Below, in pieces: positions 1 to 7,677 of a stretch of DNA of 27,418 nt. Position 1 is the stretch's first letter, and each line of letters opens with the position of its first letter. The position numbers and the translations under genes are program-made. The DNA is from G020353235 sp035528295 (GTDB taxonomy: Bacteria; Chloroflexota; Dehalococcoidia; Dehalococcoidales; JAUYDJ01). The DNA is taken from assembly GCA_035528295.1 (NCBI GenBank), contig DATKYY010000056.1:1-27418 (forward strand). The letters are read 5' to 3'. The notes under the pieces were generated by a model. It did no database searches, was not told the origin of the DNA, and saw only the letters and a program-made list of their open reading frames with translations.

Positions 1-563
1 ATACCGGTTGCGGCGTAGCTGAAGCCCTCGGTAAAAACATGGAGCACCATCAGAGAGAAGACGAGGAGCAGGATAATGCCGGCTTCGGCGGTGGTCTCCT
101 CTTTCAGTCGGGCCGGTTTGAGGATATACCGCCGGATAGCTGCCCAGATTACGGCGGTTATGACCAGTAAGGCCGCCAGGTCCAGCACTGATGAATAGAC
201 CAGCTCAAAGGTGGTGCCGGCGATTATGGGGGCTAAACCGAACCCGCCGGCCAGGCCGATAAAGATAATATAGCCGATAAGGAACAGGCTAAAACCAAAG
301 AACAGAAAGGCATGTCCCATTCCAGCCAGGTCAGGCGGGCGCAGGCTGATGTTTTTCAGGCTGCACCACTGCGAGAGGGTCTGGGTGAGCACTGATGTCA
401 GGCGGCGCCCCATATTATCAAAGCGATTTTCGGCTTTGCCCAGGCGGACCAGGCGGAGCAGGAAGTAGACCCGCCGGGAGAATAGCCCCAGGGCGAGGGC
501 GAATAAAGTCCAGAAAATCACGTATCCCGGGATGCCTAAATAGCTAACGCTAACCGCGGACAC
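1..563 (-). CDS. Membrane-anchored HdrD/NarI-like redox protein, N-terminal part (partial)
   Basis: The open frame begins with GTG at 561-563 and runs off the window at base 1, giving 187 residues. A good ribosome site (GGGAGGT, spacer of 4) fixes this start. The visible part is all membrane: helices at about residues 9-28, 82-110, 120-143 and 161-177, with H84 in a GHAFLFFGF context and H175 in VLHVFTEG. Such histidines serve as heme b ligands in the NarI/DsrM/HdrE-type cytochrome domain. In this family the domain is often fused to a 4Fe-4S and CCG (heterodisulfide reductase-like) domain that moves electrons between quinone and soluble carriers; that part would lie beyond the window and is not seen. 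It is the last visible gene of the recA-plsY run, 22 bases after its neighbour. Alternative: a stand-alone cytochrome b subunit. Confidence 0.6.
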   Translation of the reverse strand, partial: MSAVSVSYLGIPGYVIFWTLFALALGLFSRRVYFLLRLVRLGKAENRFDNMGRRLTSVLTQTLSQWCSLKNISLRPPDLAGMGHAFLFFGFSLFLIGYIIFIGLAGGFGLAPIIAGTTFELVYSSVLDLAALLVITAVIWAAIRRYILKPARLKEETTAEAGIILLLVFSLMVLHVFTEGFSYAATG

Positions 564-585
564 GGTTACCTCCCTGTTTATTAAC

Positions 586-1059
586 TCAGCGCAGGCGGGT
601 AATAGCCATAAAAATACCCAGAGCCAGGGCAAGCAGATCAAGGAAGTGAAAGCTTAACCCCCAGGGTAAAAAGATACTGAGCAGGTAGCTTGCTATCACC
701 AGCAGGCTGGCCAAAGTGGCTAAGCCGGCGCCGCGCTTGCGGTTGACCGAGAGGCTGATGACTTCGCCGATGGCATAGCCGACCACCGGCATCAGCAGTA
801 AATTGATGTAGAGGAAAGGGATTATTCTGGCCACTATTCCCCAGAGAGCGCCGCAGATGATAGCCACACCCAGTCCGGCGCCGACTGCTCTCAGGTAGTA
901 TGGTGTGGAAACACGGTAGGTGGGCAGTTTGCGTAGCTGGGCGCAGTCCGGACAGCGTGCCCCCACCGGTGTCGGCACCATGCATTTGGGACATATCGGC
1001 TTACCGCACTTGGCGCAGGTAAGGTTGGTCTCAACCCCGCAGTGGGTGGCACATTTCAT
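586..1059 (-). CDS. Zinc-ribbon (B-box-like) integral membrane protein
   Basis: A 157-residue protein starting at ATG 1059. Residues 3-39 hold a cysteine-rich knuckle (C3, H6, C7, then CAKCGKPICPKC and CPDC), a B-box-type zinc-binding pattern common at the N-terminus of small bacterial membrane proteins of unknown function. The rest is hydrophobic, with about four membrane helices from residue 55 to 155 (one run is GVAIICGALWGIVARIIPFL). It begins 10 bases after plsY ends and no strong Shine-Dalgarno sequence is visible, so it is probably translated as part of the plsY message. I do not recognise a function; the zinc head would be cytosolic and could bind a protein partner or nucleic acid. 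Confidence 0.75.
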   Translation of the reverse strand: MKCATHCGVETNLTCAKCGKPICPKCMVPTPVGARCPDCAQLRKLPTYRVSTPYYLRAVGAGLGVAIICGALWGIVARIIPFLYINLLLMPVVGYAIGEVISLSVNRKRGAGLATLASLLVIASYLLSIFLPWGLSFHFLDLLALALGIFMAITRLR

Positions 1060-1069
1060 AATACTATCG

Positions 1070-1756
1070 TCAACCCGTCTCTTTTAACCCGGTTGATTTG
1101 TTGGGCGGAGGGCGGTGCACCCAGGCTTTTCTGTCCCTTATGTCACGGTCAAAAAGCAGGCGGTTAATAAGTAGCTGCCTCAAGCTTACCGAAGCGGTAA
1201 GCTGGGTTCGGGGGGCGGTTAGCCGTCTGATGACCACAATGATTAATATGGCGAGCAGGCCTAAGGTTATGGGTAGGGGTTGGCCGGAAAGCCAGCCAGC
1301 TAAGGGCAGGACGGCTATGCCGCACAGTACCGGCAGGGGAGAGTCCTTAATTAACAGGCCAACCGGAACCACGGCTAAAAACAGGGCAATTCCCCACCAG
1401 GGCTTCAAAATGAGCAGGACACCCAGGGTGGTGAAAATTCCCCTTCCCCCGCTGAAGCGTAGAAATATGGGCCAGTTATGACCGACAATTGCCGCCACCC
1501 CCACCGTTACCTGCTCGGCGACGCCGAGACCGAGTAGCTGGGCTACCCATACCATCAGGGCTCCCTTGACTAAATCGAAAAAGCCGACCGCAAGGGCAAC
1601 CCATTTCGAGACTGACACCCATAGATTGGAGGCGCCGATATTGCCGCTGCCGAGTTGCCTGAGGTCTATCCCCCGTGAGAACTTTGCCACTAGATAGGCG
1701 AGTGGCACTGAACCCAGGAGGTAGGCAGCCAGGATTAATAAGATAAAAGTACCCGT
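1070..1756 (-). CDS. plsY: Acyl-phosphate:glycerol-3-phosphate acyltransferase PlsY
   Basis: PlsY is a membrane enzyme that transfers an acyl group from acyl-phosphate to glycerol 3-phosphate, the first step of phospholipid synthesis. The three family signatures are visible: SGNIGASN, GHNWPIFLRFSGGRG and a later hydrophobic KDSPLP segment, with about five membrane helices. The first ordinary start codon is GTG at 1708, but that would delete the first helix (LLILAAYLLGSVPLAYLVAK). The frame is open back to 1781 and has no ATG, GTG or TTG upstream of 1708. The only codon correctly placed behind the ribosome site GAGGAG is ACG at 1754-1756, giving 228 residues, so I place the start there. It follows the PHP gene by 10 bases. 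The C-terminal 40 residues are a basic hydrophilic tail. Confidence 0.88.
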   Translation of the reverse strand, partial: TGTFILLILAAYLLGSVPLAYLVAKFSRGIDLRQLGSGNIGASNLWVSVSKWVALAVGFFDLVKGALMVWVAQLLGLGVAEQVTVGVAAIVGHNWPIFLRFSGGRGIFTTLGVLLILKPWWGIALFLAVVPVGLLIKDSPLPVLCGIAVLPLAGWLSGQPLPITLGLLAILIIVVIRRLTAPRTQLTASVSLRQLLINRLLFDRDIRDRKAWVHRPPPNKSTGLKETG

Positions 1757-1766
1757 AGGCTCTCCT

Positions 1767-2615
1767 CTATTTAGCTGGCTTTATTGCCTGTTTTTTAGCC
1801 AGCGCAATTAGTGTTTCGGCGGCGGCCAGTGGCACCTTCACACCGCCCAGCATGGTCTCGTTGCTCTCATCCAGTCCATGGTAGTCGCTGCCACCGGTAA
1901 CAATAAGATTATGCTGATTAGCCAGGCTGAGTAGCCGGGCTATTTTGTCTACGTCGTAGTTATTGTAGTATACCTCGATGCCGACCAGCCCCACCTTCTT
2001 CAGCTCGGCCGTCATCGTCTCCGGGTCATCAATGGTCAGCGGGTGTCCCAGCACGGGTAAGCCGCTGGCTTGTAGTACCAGTTCGACTGCCTCTGCCGGG
2101 GTTATCTTGGCCCGTTCCACATAGGCCGGCCCGCCCCGGCCGATATATTTGATAAACGCTTCCCTGATGGTGTTAATATAGCCCTTCTCGAGCAGGGCTT
2201 GGGCAATATGAGGGCGCCCGAAAGCACCATCGCCGGCGATTTCCTGGACTCGCTGCCAGTCAAGGTGAACCCCCAGGTCTTTCAGCTTGGCAATCATTCC
2301 CTGCGCCCGTTCTCGCCGGGAGTGACGTAAAATCTCCAGGGTCTCGCTTAGCCTGCGGTTGGTATAGTCGATAAAGTAGCCGAGGACATGGGCTTCACCA
2401 TTGGGGACATCGGTGTTTATCTCTATGCCGGGGATAACCCTTAGCTTGGGAAAGGCCTGGGCGGCGAGCAGGGCGGGGGCGATACCGTTTACCGTGTCAT
2501 GGTCGGTAATGGCGATGACACTCAGGCCAAGTTCTGCCGATTTAGCCACAATTTCGGCCGGGCTAAATCTCCCGTCAGAAGCTGTGGAATGGATATGGAG
2601 GTCTATCTTGGACAC
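1767..2615 (-). CDS. PHP-domain phosphoesterase (YciV/TrpH, RNase AM-like family)
   Basis: A 282-residue PHP-superfamily metal phosphoesterase. The metal-binding motifs appear in order: DLHIHSTASDG (residues 5-15), ITDHDT (36-41), GIEINT, H77 in AHVLGYF, and near the C-terminus GHPLT and GGSDYHG. This arrangement, with the inserted helical domain between, is typical of the YciV/TrpH group, whose studied members hydrolyse 3',5'-nucleoside bisphosphates or trim 5' ends of RNA. The exact substrate cannot be read from the sequence. Its start lies 2 bases from the end of the ymdB-like gene, so the two are probably translationally coupled in the RNA-turnover part of the operon (rny, ymdB). Length is normal for the family. 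Confidence 0.88.
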   Translation of the reverse strand: MSKIDLHIHSTASDGRFSPAEIVAKSAELGLSVIAITDHDTVNGIAPALLAAQAFPKLRVIPGIEINTDVPNGEAHVLGYFIDYTNRRLSETLEILRHSRRERAQGMIAKLKDLGVHLDWQRVQEIAGDGAFGRPHIAQALLEKGYINTIREAFIKYIGRGGPAYVERAKITPAEAVELVLQASGLPVLGHPLTIDDPETMTAELKKVGLVGIEVYYNNYDVDKIARLLSLANQHNLIVTGGSDYHGLDESNETMLGGVKVPLAAAETLIALAKKQAIKPAK

Positions 2616-2617
2616 GA

Positions 2618-3385
2618 TTAGGCTACCTCACGGTAGATTCGCTCGATGCCGGTTGCTTTGCCGCTCGCCTCGTCTATCTTGACCAGTATGGCGTTAAATT
2701 CGGTCTTGCCTTTGCCTACCGACAGGTGGTGGGGTAACATGGTCAGGAAGTGGTGAATTACCGATTTGGTATCATCACCGATAACCGAATCCATCGGGCC
2801 GGTCATACCGATATCGGTGACATAAGCCGTGCCTTGAGGTAGCAGATGGGCATCAATGGTGCCGACATGGGTATGGGTGCCGAGTACGGCACTGACTCTG
2901 CCGTCAAGATAGCGCCCCAGGGCTATCTTTTCCGAGGTTGCCTCAGCGTGGAAATCAATAATAATAACCGCTGGCTTGGGTTTGACCTCAGCCAGCAGTT
3001 TATCCATCGCCCGGAAGGGGCAGTCAAAGTCGCCTATAAAGGTCCGGCCGATTAGATTAACTATCATCGTCTGCTTGATGATGATATAGCCTCTACCCAG
3101 TACTCCCGGCGGATAATTCAGCGGTCGCAGGATGGGTAATTTTCCCTCAAGATAGGGAAAAATCTCTTTCTGCGCCCAGATGTGGTTTCCCGAGGTCAGC
3201 ACATCAACGCCGGTGGCAAACAGTTCGTCGGCGGTGGCCGGGGTTAGCCCCAGGCCACCGGCGGTGTTCTCGGCATTAGCGATAACCAGGTCCAAGCCGA
3301 GTTCTTGTTTTAATTCGGGCAAAAGCTCTCTGGTTGCCCGGCGCCCCGGACGTCCGATTATATCACCGATGGCTAGTACCAACAC
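2618..3385 (-). CDS. ymdB: YmdB-family metallophosphoesterase (2',3'-cyclic nucleotide 2'-phosphodiesterase)
   Basis: A 255-residue protein of the TIGR00282/YmdB family. The di-iron calcineurin-like motifs are readable: GDIIGRPGR (residues 7-15), ANAENTAGG (37-45), TSGNHIW (residues 64-70), IIIDFHAEATSEK and GTHTHVGT, plus the family-specific TDIGMTGP. In Bacillus the protein hydrolyses cyclic nucleotides and influences biofilm versus motility decisions, and its gene lies just after rny, as here. It sits 9 bases from the end of rny and 2 bases before the PHP gene. Full length, no odd residues seen. Confidence 0.92.
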   Translation of the reverse strand: MLVLAIGDIIGRPGRRATRELLPELKQELGLDLVIANAENTAGGLGLTPATADELFATGVDVLTSGNHIWAQKEIFPYLEGKLPILRPLNYPPGVLGRGYIIIKQTMIVNLIGRTFIGDFDCPFRAMDKLLAEVKPKPAVIIIDFHAEATSEKIALGRYLDGRVSAVLGTHTHVGTIDAHLLPQGTAYVTDIGMTGPMDSVIGDDTKSVIHHFLTMLPHHLSVGKGKTEFNAILVKIDEASGKATGIERIYREVA

Positions 3386-3394
3386 TGTCTTTAC

Positions 3395-4930
3395 CTACTT
3401 AGCGTAGTCCACCGCCCTGGTTTCTCTCAGCACGGTGACCTTTATTTGCCCGGGATAGTCCAGGCTCCCCTCTACTTGCTTGACGATATCTCGTGCCAGC
3501 CTCATCGCACCCAGGTCATCAATCTCCTCAGGCTTGACCAGAATGCGGATTTCGCGACCGGCCTGGATAGCATAAGATTTCTCCACTCCCTTGAAGCTAT
3601 TGGCGATGTCCTCCAGTGCCCTCAACCGCTTCAGGTAGCCCTCCAGCGATTCCCGCCGGGCACCCGGTCGGGCACCACTGATGGCGTCAGCCGCCGAGAT
3701 GATGTAGCCCCAGATGCTGGTCGACTCCGTCTCCATGTGATGCTCGGCAGTACCCTGGACTACCTCCGGTGCTTTATCCCACTGCTTGACCAGGTTAGCC
3801 CCGATGGCGGCATGAGTACCCTCTACCTCGCGGTCAACCGCCTTGCCAATATCGTGCAGGAGTCCGGCTCGCTTGGCCAGGGCGACATTGGCGCCCAGCT
3901 CGGTGGCAATCATGCCGGCGAGATAAGACACCTCAATACTGTGGGCGAGGACATTCTGCCCGTAGCTGGTGCGGTACTTAAGCCGTCCCAGAAGCTTAAT
4001 TAGCTCAGGGCGCAGCCCGGGCACGCCTACCTGGTAGGCGGCCTGTTCGCCGGTACTGTAGATAGTGGCGTCCACTTCTTCTTTGGCCTTGGCGACGACT
4101 TCTTCAATACGGGCGGGGTGAATGCGTCCGTCCAGAATGAGCTTGGATAGCGCCAGGCGGGCAATTTCGCGGCGCACCGGGTCGAAGCTGGACAGGGTAA
4201 CCGCTTCGGGGGTATCGTCAATAATCAGGTCAACACCGGTAGCCTGCTCAAGGGCTCTGATGTTACGCCCCTCTCTGCCGATAAGCCGTCCCTTCATCTC
4301 ATCGCTGGGCAGCGGGACAACCGACACCGTAGTCTCGGATACGATTTCGGAGGCAGCACGCTGGATAGCCGGGCACAGAATCTCCTGGGTTTTCTTATTG
4401 GTCTCTTCTTTTAACTCGGCTTCCCATTCCCGGATACGCCGGGTGGCTTCATCGCGCAGCTCGATTTCTATATTCTCCATAAGAGACTGCTTCGCCTCGG
4501 CACTGGACATACCCGAAATCAGCTCTAGCTGTTGCAGTTGCTTGCTTCTGGCCTCTTCCAGGTGAGCCCGCAGCGTATCTATTCCCTTTTCTTTGTTGGT
4601 TAGATTGCGGTCACGATTCTCCAGGGCTTCCAGCTTGCGGTCCACACTTTCTGTCTTCTGGGTCAGGCGGTTTTCCAGATTCTGGAGTTCACCGCGCCGC
4701 TCCTTGTATTCGGCATCCACGGTTACCTTGATTTTGCCGGCTTCTCCCTTGGCGTCATTAAGTATCTTTTTCGACTCATTCCTGGCTTCGGCCAGGGCTC
4801 TTACCGCTTTCCGCTGGGTAAGCCGTATCTGGCGGTTCATGAACAGCTGCCGAATAAGAAAGACAGCCAAACCCCCCAGCACCAAGCCGATAACAAAACT
4901 GGAAAAATAGACGAATAAGTTTAAGACCAT
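3395..4930 (-). CDS. rny: Ribonuclease Y
   Basis: A 511-residue membrane-anchored endoribonuclease that starts bulk mRNA decay. Order of parts: one N-terminal membrane helix (about residues 6-28), a long charged coiled coil (about 35-195), a KH RNA-binding domain with GREGRN at 218-223, and an HD domain with H330, H359-D360 (LLHDIGKA) and E396-H397-H398. The start ATG at 4930 follows a near-perfect Shine-Dalgarno sequence (AAAGGAGATG), so it is the strongest translated gene of the operon by initiation signal. It lies 40 bases after recX. Length and domains are standard for RNase Y. Confidence 0.97.
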   Translation of the reverse strand: MVLNLFVYFSSFVIGLVLGGLAVFLIRQLFMNRQIRLTQRKAVRALAEARNESKKILNDAKGEAGKIKVTVDAEYKERRGELQNLENRLTQKTESVDRKLEALENRDRNLTNKEKGIDTLRAHLEEARSKQLQQLELISGMSSAEAKQSLMENIEIELRDEATRRIREWEAELKEETNKKTQEILCPAIQRAASEIVSETTVSVVPLPSDEMKGRLIGREGRNIRALEQATGVDLIIDDTPEAVTLSSFDPVRREIARLALSKLILDGRIHPARIEEVVAKAKEEVDATIYSTGEQAAYQVGVPGLRPELIKLLGRLKYRTSYGQNVLAHSIEVSYLAGMIATELGANVALAKRAGLLHDIGKAVDREVEGTHAAIGANLVKQWDKAPEVVQGTAEHHMETESTSIWGYIISAADAISGARPGARRESLEGYLKRLRALEDIANSFKGVEKSYAIQAGREIRILVKPEEIDDLGAMRLARDIVKQVEGSLDYPGQIKVTVLRETRAVDYAK

Positions 4931-4970
4931 ATTACATCTCCTTTCGCTATAGTCTTCTGGTTGAGGCGGG

Positions 4971-5615
4971 CTATAGCCGGTTAGTTTGTTTTATCCCCTC
5001 CTCCGGCCACATTTGTTCTACGGTGCGATTTATCACCGCATAATTAAAGCCGCGTCGCCTGAGAAAGCTACCCAGCCGCTGACGGAATTGCGGGTAATCA
5101 TAGCCGGATAGACTGCGAGCCCTGCTCAGGGCGGCGCGATAGGCACTATCGCTGTCGTCAATGGTAGCCACTACCTGATTCATAACCTCTTCGGCTACCC
5201 CCTTTTGTCTCAGCTCTCGCCGGGTCAGCCACTGGCTGCGCGGGCTGAATGACTGCCGGTTTTCCCTCCAGAATTGGGCAAAAGCCAGGTCATCGACCAG
5301 TCCCTGTTCCTTTAATTTGGTCACCACTGCTTCGATGCTGTTATCATCAAAGTGGCGCCGGCAAAGCCGTTCTTTTAGCTCGGCTTCACTTCGGGGCCGG
5401 TAGCTGAGGTAGCGGGCGGCGGCATCATAGCAGCGCTGGTAGTTGTCCGAGCCGGTTAAAGCCTCAACCTGATGAGACGATAGCTCCTGACCGACCTTTA
5501 GCTCTTCTTTTGCCGCCAGCTCAGCCTGGAGGCTAAAGGCAAAACGGCCGTCCAAAAACAGGTTGACCCGCTTGCCCTGACCCCTCCCGGCACGGATGGC
5601 GGTTACTTTGCTCAT
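4971..5615 (-). CDS. recX: Regulatory protein RecX
   Basis: RecX binds RecA filaments and limits RecA activity. The 214-residue product has the tandem three-helix repeats of the family, with the signature ARYLSYRPRSEAELKERL near residue 90 and a second repeat around LVDDLAFAQFWRENR. The N-terminal 60 residues form the extra beta-rich segment (RAGRGQGKRVNLFLDGRFAF) seen in the longer RecX proteins. It lies directly after recA in the same direction, separated by 95 bases that contain a strong hairpin, so its level is probably set by readthrough past that hairpin. ATG at 5615 is preceded by AGGGGA-like bases. Confidence 0.93.
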   Translation of the reverse strand: MSKVTAIRAGRGQGKRVNLFLDGRFAFSLQAELAAKEELKVGQELSSHQVEALTGSDNYQRCYDAAARYLSYRPRSEAELKERLCRRHFDDNSIEAVVTKLKEQGLVDDLAFAQFWRENRQSFSPRSQWLTRRELRQKGVAEEVMNQVVATIDDSDSAYRAALSRARSLSGYDYPQFRQRLGSFLRRRGFNYAVINRTVEQMWPEEGIKQTNRL

Positions 5616-5638
5616 TAACCTGTTATCCCCTTTTAAAC

Positions 5639-5678
5639 AACTAAGGCTGACGCCTGAGCCTCAGCCTTAGCCTTAGTT
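5639..5678 (-). terminator. recA-recX intercistronic hairpin (attenuator)
   Basis: Bases 5639-5678 form an inverted repeat. AACTAAGG at the left pairs with CCTTAGTT at the right, and within it TAAGGCTGA (5642-5650) pairs perfectly with TCAGCCTTA (5661-5669) around a 10-base loop. Two registers are possible because CCTTAG occurs twice on the right arm. On the minus strand it lies after the recA stop and before recX. No uninterrupted U-tract follows, so it is more likely a partial terminator or a processing and stability hairpin. A leaky terminator between recA and recX is known in Escherichia coli; here it is inferred. Confidence 0.6.
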
Positions 5679-5710
5679 ATTCCTATTCGTTTGTCTAAAC
5701 TGGTTTAGAG

Positions 5711-6724
5711 TCAATCTCCACTTTGTGGAGCTGAGTTAGTATTGGCTGAGGCTCTGATCTCCTGTTCCAGTTGCTGGGCAAGTTCCGGGTGCTGACAAAA
5801 GTATTGCTTAGCATTCTCCCTGCCTTGCCCCAGACGAACATCACCATAAGAGAAAAAAGCGCCAGCTTTCTTCACTACCCCGAGCTGTACTCCCAGGTCA
5901 ATAAGGTCGCCCTCCCGGCTTATCCCGTAGGCAAACATGATGTCAAACTCAGCGCTGCGGAATGGGGGTGCCACCTTGTTCTTGACCACCCTGGCCCTGA
6001 TATGACTGCCGGTGGCAGTATCTCCCTGCTTGATAGTCTCAATACGCCTCAGGTCTATCCTTACTGAGCTATAGAATTTGAGAGCCCGCCCACCCGGTGT
6101 CACTTCCGGATTACCGAAGATAATGCCGACCTTTTCTCTTAGCTGGTTGATAAAAACAACCGCAGTCCCTGACTTGCCGATGGCGCCAGCCAGCTTTCTT
6201 AGTGCTTGTGACATAAGGCGGGCTTGTAAGCCAACGTGAGCATCTCCCATTTCCCCCTCAATTTCAGCCCGGGGGACTAAGGCGGCGACACTATCAATCA
6301 CAATCACATCAACTGCCCCGCTTCTAACCAGTGCCTCGGTAATCTCTAGAGCCTGCTCTCCGGTGTCGGGCTGGGAGACGAGCAACTCATCAATATTTAC
6401 CCCGCAATGGCTAGCATAGGTAGGGTCGAAGCAGTGCTCAACGTCAATATAGGCGGCGGTGCCGCCCCGCTTCTGTGCTTCGGCAATGATGTGCTGTCCC
6501 AGGGTGGTTTTCCCGGAGGATTCCGGTCCGAATATTTCGGTCATCCGCCCTCGGGGTATCCCGCCCACACCCAATGCTCGGTCCAGTGACAGTGCCCCGC
6601 TGGGGATAGCCTCCACCACTATCGCCGTGGTCGCCTTCCCCAGCTTCACGATTGAGCCTTCACCAAACCGTTTTTCAATGTGGTCAATAGCTAGCTCGAG
6701 CGCTTTCTCTTTTTCAGTGGTCAT
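5711..6724 (-). CDS. recA: Recombinase RecA
   Basis: A 337-residue RecA: Walker A motif GPESSGKT at 66-73, Walker B region VIVIDSVAALVPRAEIEGEMGD near residue 140-160 with the MAW-like segment, loop L2 around FINQLREKVGIIFGNPE, and a normal N-terminal helix (EKALELAIDHIEKRFGEGS). It polymerises on single-stranded DNA, pairs homologous strands and triggers LexA-type self-cleavage. The acidic C-terminal tail is short and uses QLEQEIRAS. ATG at 6724 has no clear Shine-Dalgarno sequence and sits only 14 bases past the -10 box, so the mRNA leader is very short. It heads the operon recA-recX-rny and the genes beyond it. Confidence 0.98.
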   Translation of the reverse strand: MTTEKEKALELAIDHIEKRFGEGSIVKLGKATTAIVVEAIPSGALSLDRALGVGGIPRGRMTEIFGPESSGKTTLGQHIIAEAQKRGGTAAYIDVEHCFDPTYASHCGVNIDELLVSQPDTGEQALEITEALVRSGAVDVIVIDSVAALVPRAEIEGEMGDAHVGLQARLMSQALRKLAGAIGKSGTAVVFINQLREKVGIIFGNPEVTPGGRALKFYSSVRIDLRRIETIKQGDTATGSHIRARVVKNKVAPPFRSAEFDIMFAYGISREGDLIDLGVQLGVVKKAGAFFSYGDVRLGQGRENAKQYFCQHPELAQQLEQEIRASANTNSAPQSGD

Positions 6725-6738
6725 ATTCGTCTGGATAT

Positions 6739-6767
6739 ATCATAACACAGATATTTAGTTGAAACAA
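6739..6767 (-). promoter_or_regulatory. recA promoter
   Basis: On the minus strand TTGTTT (6762-6767) and TATGAT (6739-6744) are exactly 17 bases apart, a sigma-70-type promoter. Transcription should begin near 6732, about 8 bases before the recA ATG. Just upstream of the -35 box is a small inverted repeat TGAG-N5-CTCA (6770-6782) that could be an operator; it does not match the known Bacillus or Escherichia LexA boxes. Confidence 0.6.
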
Positions 6768-6841
6768 TATGAGCGATACTCAGACCAAAAGGATATAATT
6801 GAGGGCAGTTTTTTTTGGTGATTTCGTGCCAGATTGGCTGG

Positions 6842-7576
6842 CTAGGCGCTAAAATCGGGCACTTGCGGTGGCAGGCGCTTGTGGTTACTGGAGGCTATCA
6901 TCGCCTCAATCTTTTTCCTGACCACCTCACTGGCTTCGCCGCTGAGCAGATAGTGGTCAAGCTCCTGGTAGCTTAGCCCCAGCTCAGCCTCATCGCTTTG
7001 CCCCTCCCACAGCCCGGCGGAGGGGGTCTTCTCAATAATCACTTCGGGGATACCGAGAAAGCGAGCCAGCTCTCTCACCTGTCCTTTGACCAGGTTACCC
7101 AAAGGCATGATATCGGTGGCGCCATCACCGTGCTTGGTAAAGTAGCCTATGGCAAGCTCACTTCTATTACTGGCGCCAATAACCAGGTATTTAAGCTGGT
7201 TAGCCAGGTAGTAAAGGACGAGCATCCTCAGTCTGGCCTTGAGGTTGCCCTCAGTCAGACGGCTGATGGCAGGCTCGGTGCTTTCACGGGGTAGAATCTC
7301 AAGCAGGCTATCACAGACGCTGTCCAGAGCCACGGTTTTAGTCGTAATAGCGAACTTGTCGGCTACCTGATGGGCGTGCGCCACATCCTCCTGGCTACTG
7401 TGGCAGGGCATAATCACCCCCAGTGTGCTCCGGGGCAGGGCATGCTGGCAGAGCACGGCCAGTACCGAAGAATCGAGTCCACCGCTCATGCCAAATACCG
7501 CCCCCTTGCACCCCGCCGCCTCTACTTTATACCTTATCCACGAGACTAACTTGTCGGCTAGCTGCTTGGTTTCCAT
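6842..7576 (-). CDS. nadE: NH3-dependent NAD+ synthetase
   Basis: NadE amidates nicotinic acid adenine dinucleotide to NAD using ammonia and ATP. The 244-residue protein has the PP-loop SGGLDSS at 31-37, the KARLRMLVLYYLAN and GASNRSELAIGYFTKHGDGATDIMPLG blocks that bind the deamido-NAD and ATP, and the C-terminal KTPSAGLWEGQSDEAELG and NHKRLPP motifs. There is no N-terminal nitrilase-like glutaminase domain, so free ammonia or an external donor is needed. ATG 7576 follows AGGGG with a 6-base spacer. It is a one-gene unit read toward recA; no clear terminator follows, so some transcripts may run into recA. Confidence 0.95.
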   Translation of the reverse strand: METKQLADKLVSWIRYKVEAAGCKGAVFGMSGGLDSSVLAVLCQHALPRSTLGVIMPCHSSQEDVAHAHQVADKFAITTKTVALDSVCDSLLEILPRESTEPAISRLTEGNLKARLRMLVLYYLANQLKYLVIGASNRSELAIGYFTKHGDGATDIMPLGNLVKGQVRELARFLGIPEVIIEKTPSAGLWEGQSDEAELGLSYQELDHYLLSGEASEVVRKKIEAMIASSNHKRLPPQVPDFSA

Positions 7577-7601
7577 ATAATGCCCCTTTAGCGTAGTAAA
7601 T

Positions 7602-7630
7602 ATAATACCGCTATAATTGATTTAGCACAA
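7602..7630 (-). promoter_or_regulatory. nadE promoter
   Basis: Minus-strand boxes TTGTGC (7625-7630) and TATTAT (7602-7607) are 17 bases apart, placing the start of transcription near 7595, about 19 bases before the nadE ATG. Confidence 0.6.
7612..7617 (+). promoter_or_regulatory. Possible -10 box for the DUF998 gene
   Basis: A perfect TATAAT on the plus strand lies inside the spacer of the divergent nadE promoter. No good -35 box is seen 17 bases upstream. If used, the two divergent promoters overlap and would interfere with each other. Confidence 0.35.
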
Positions 7631-7677
7631 CCTGTTTGGTTAAATTAGTTAACCGGGTAACTATGGGGACAATGGGC

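Noticed and set aside
6770..6782. LexA (SOS) box upstream of recA
   Set aside because: The inverted repeat TGAG-N5-CTCA matches neither the Bacillus-type GAAC-N4-GTTC nor the Escherichia-type CTGT-N8-ACAG box.
6801..6815. Run of eight T at the end of nadE as a terminator tail
   Set aside because: The T-run is on the plus strand, whereas nadE is read on the minus strand, and no stable stem precedes it.
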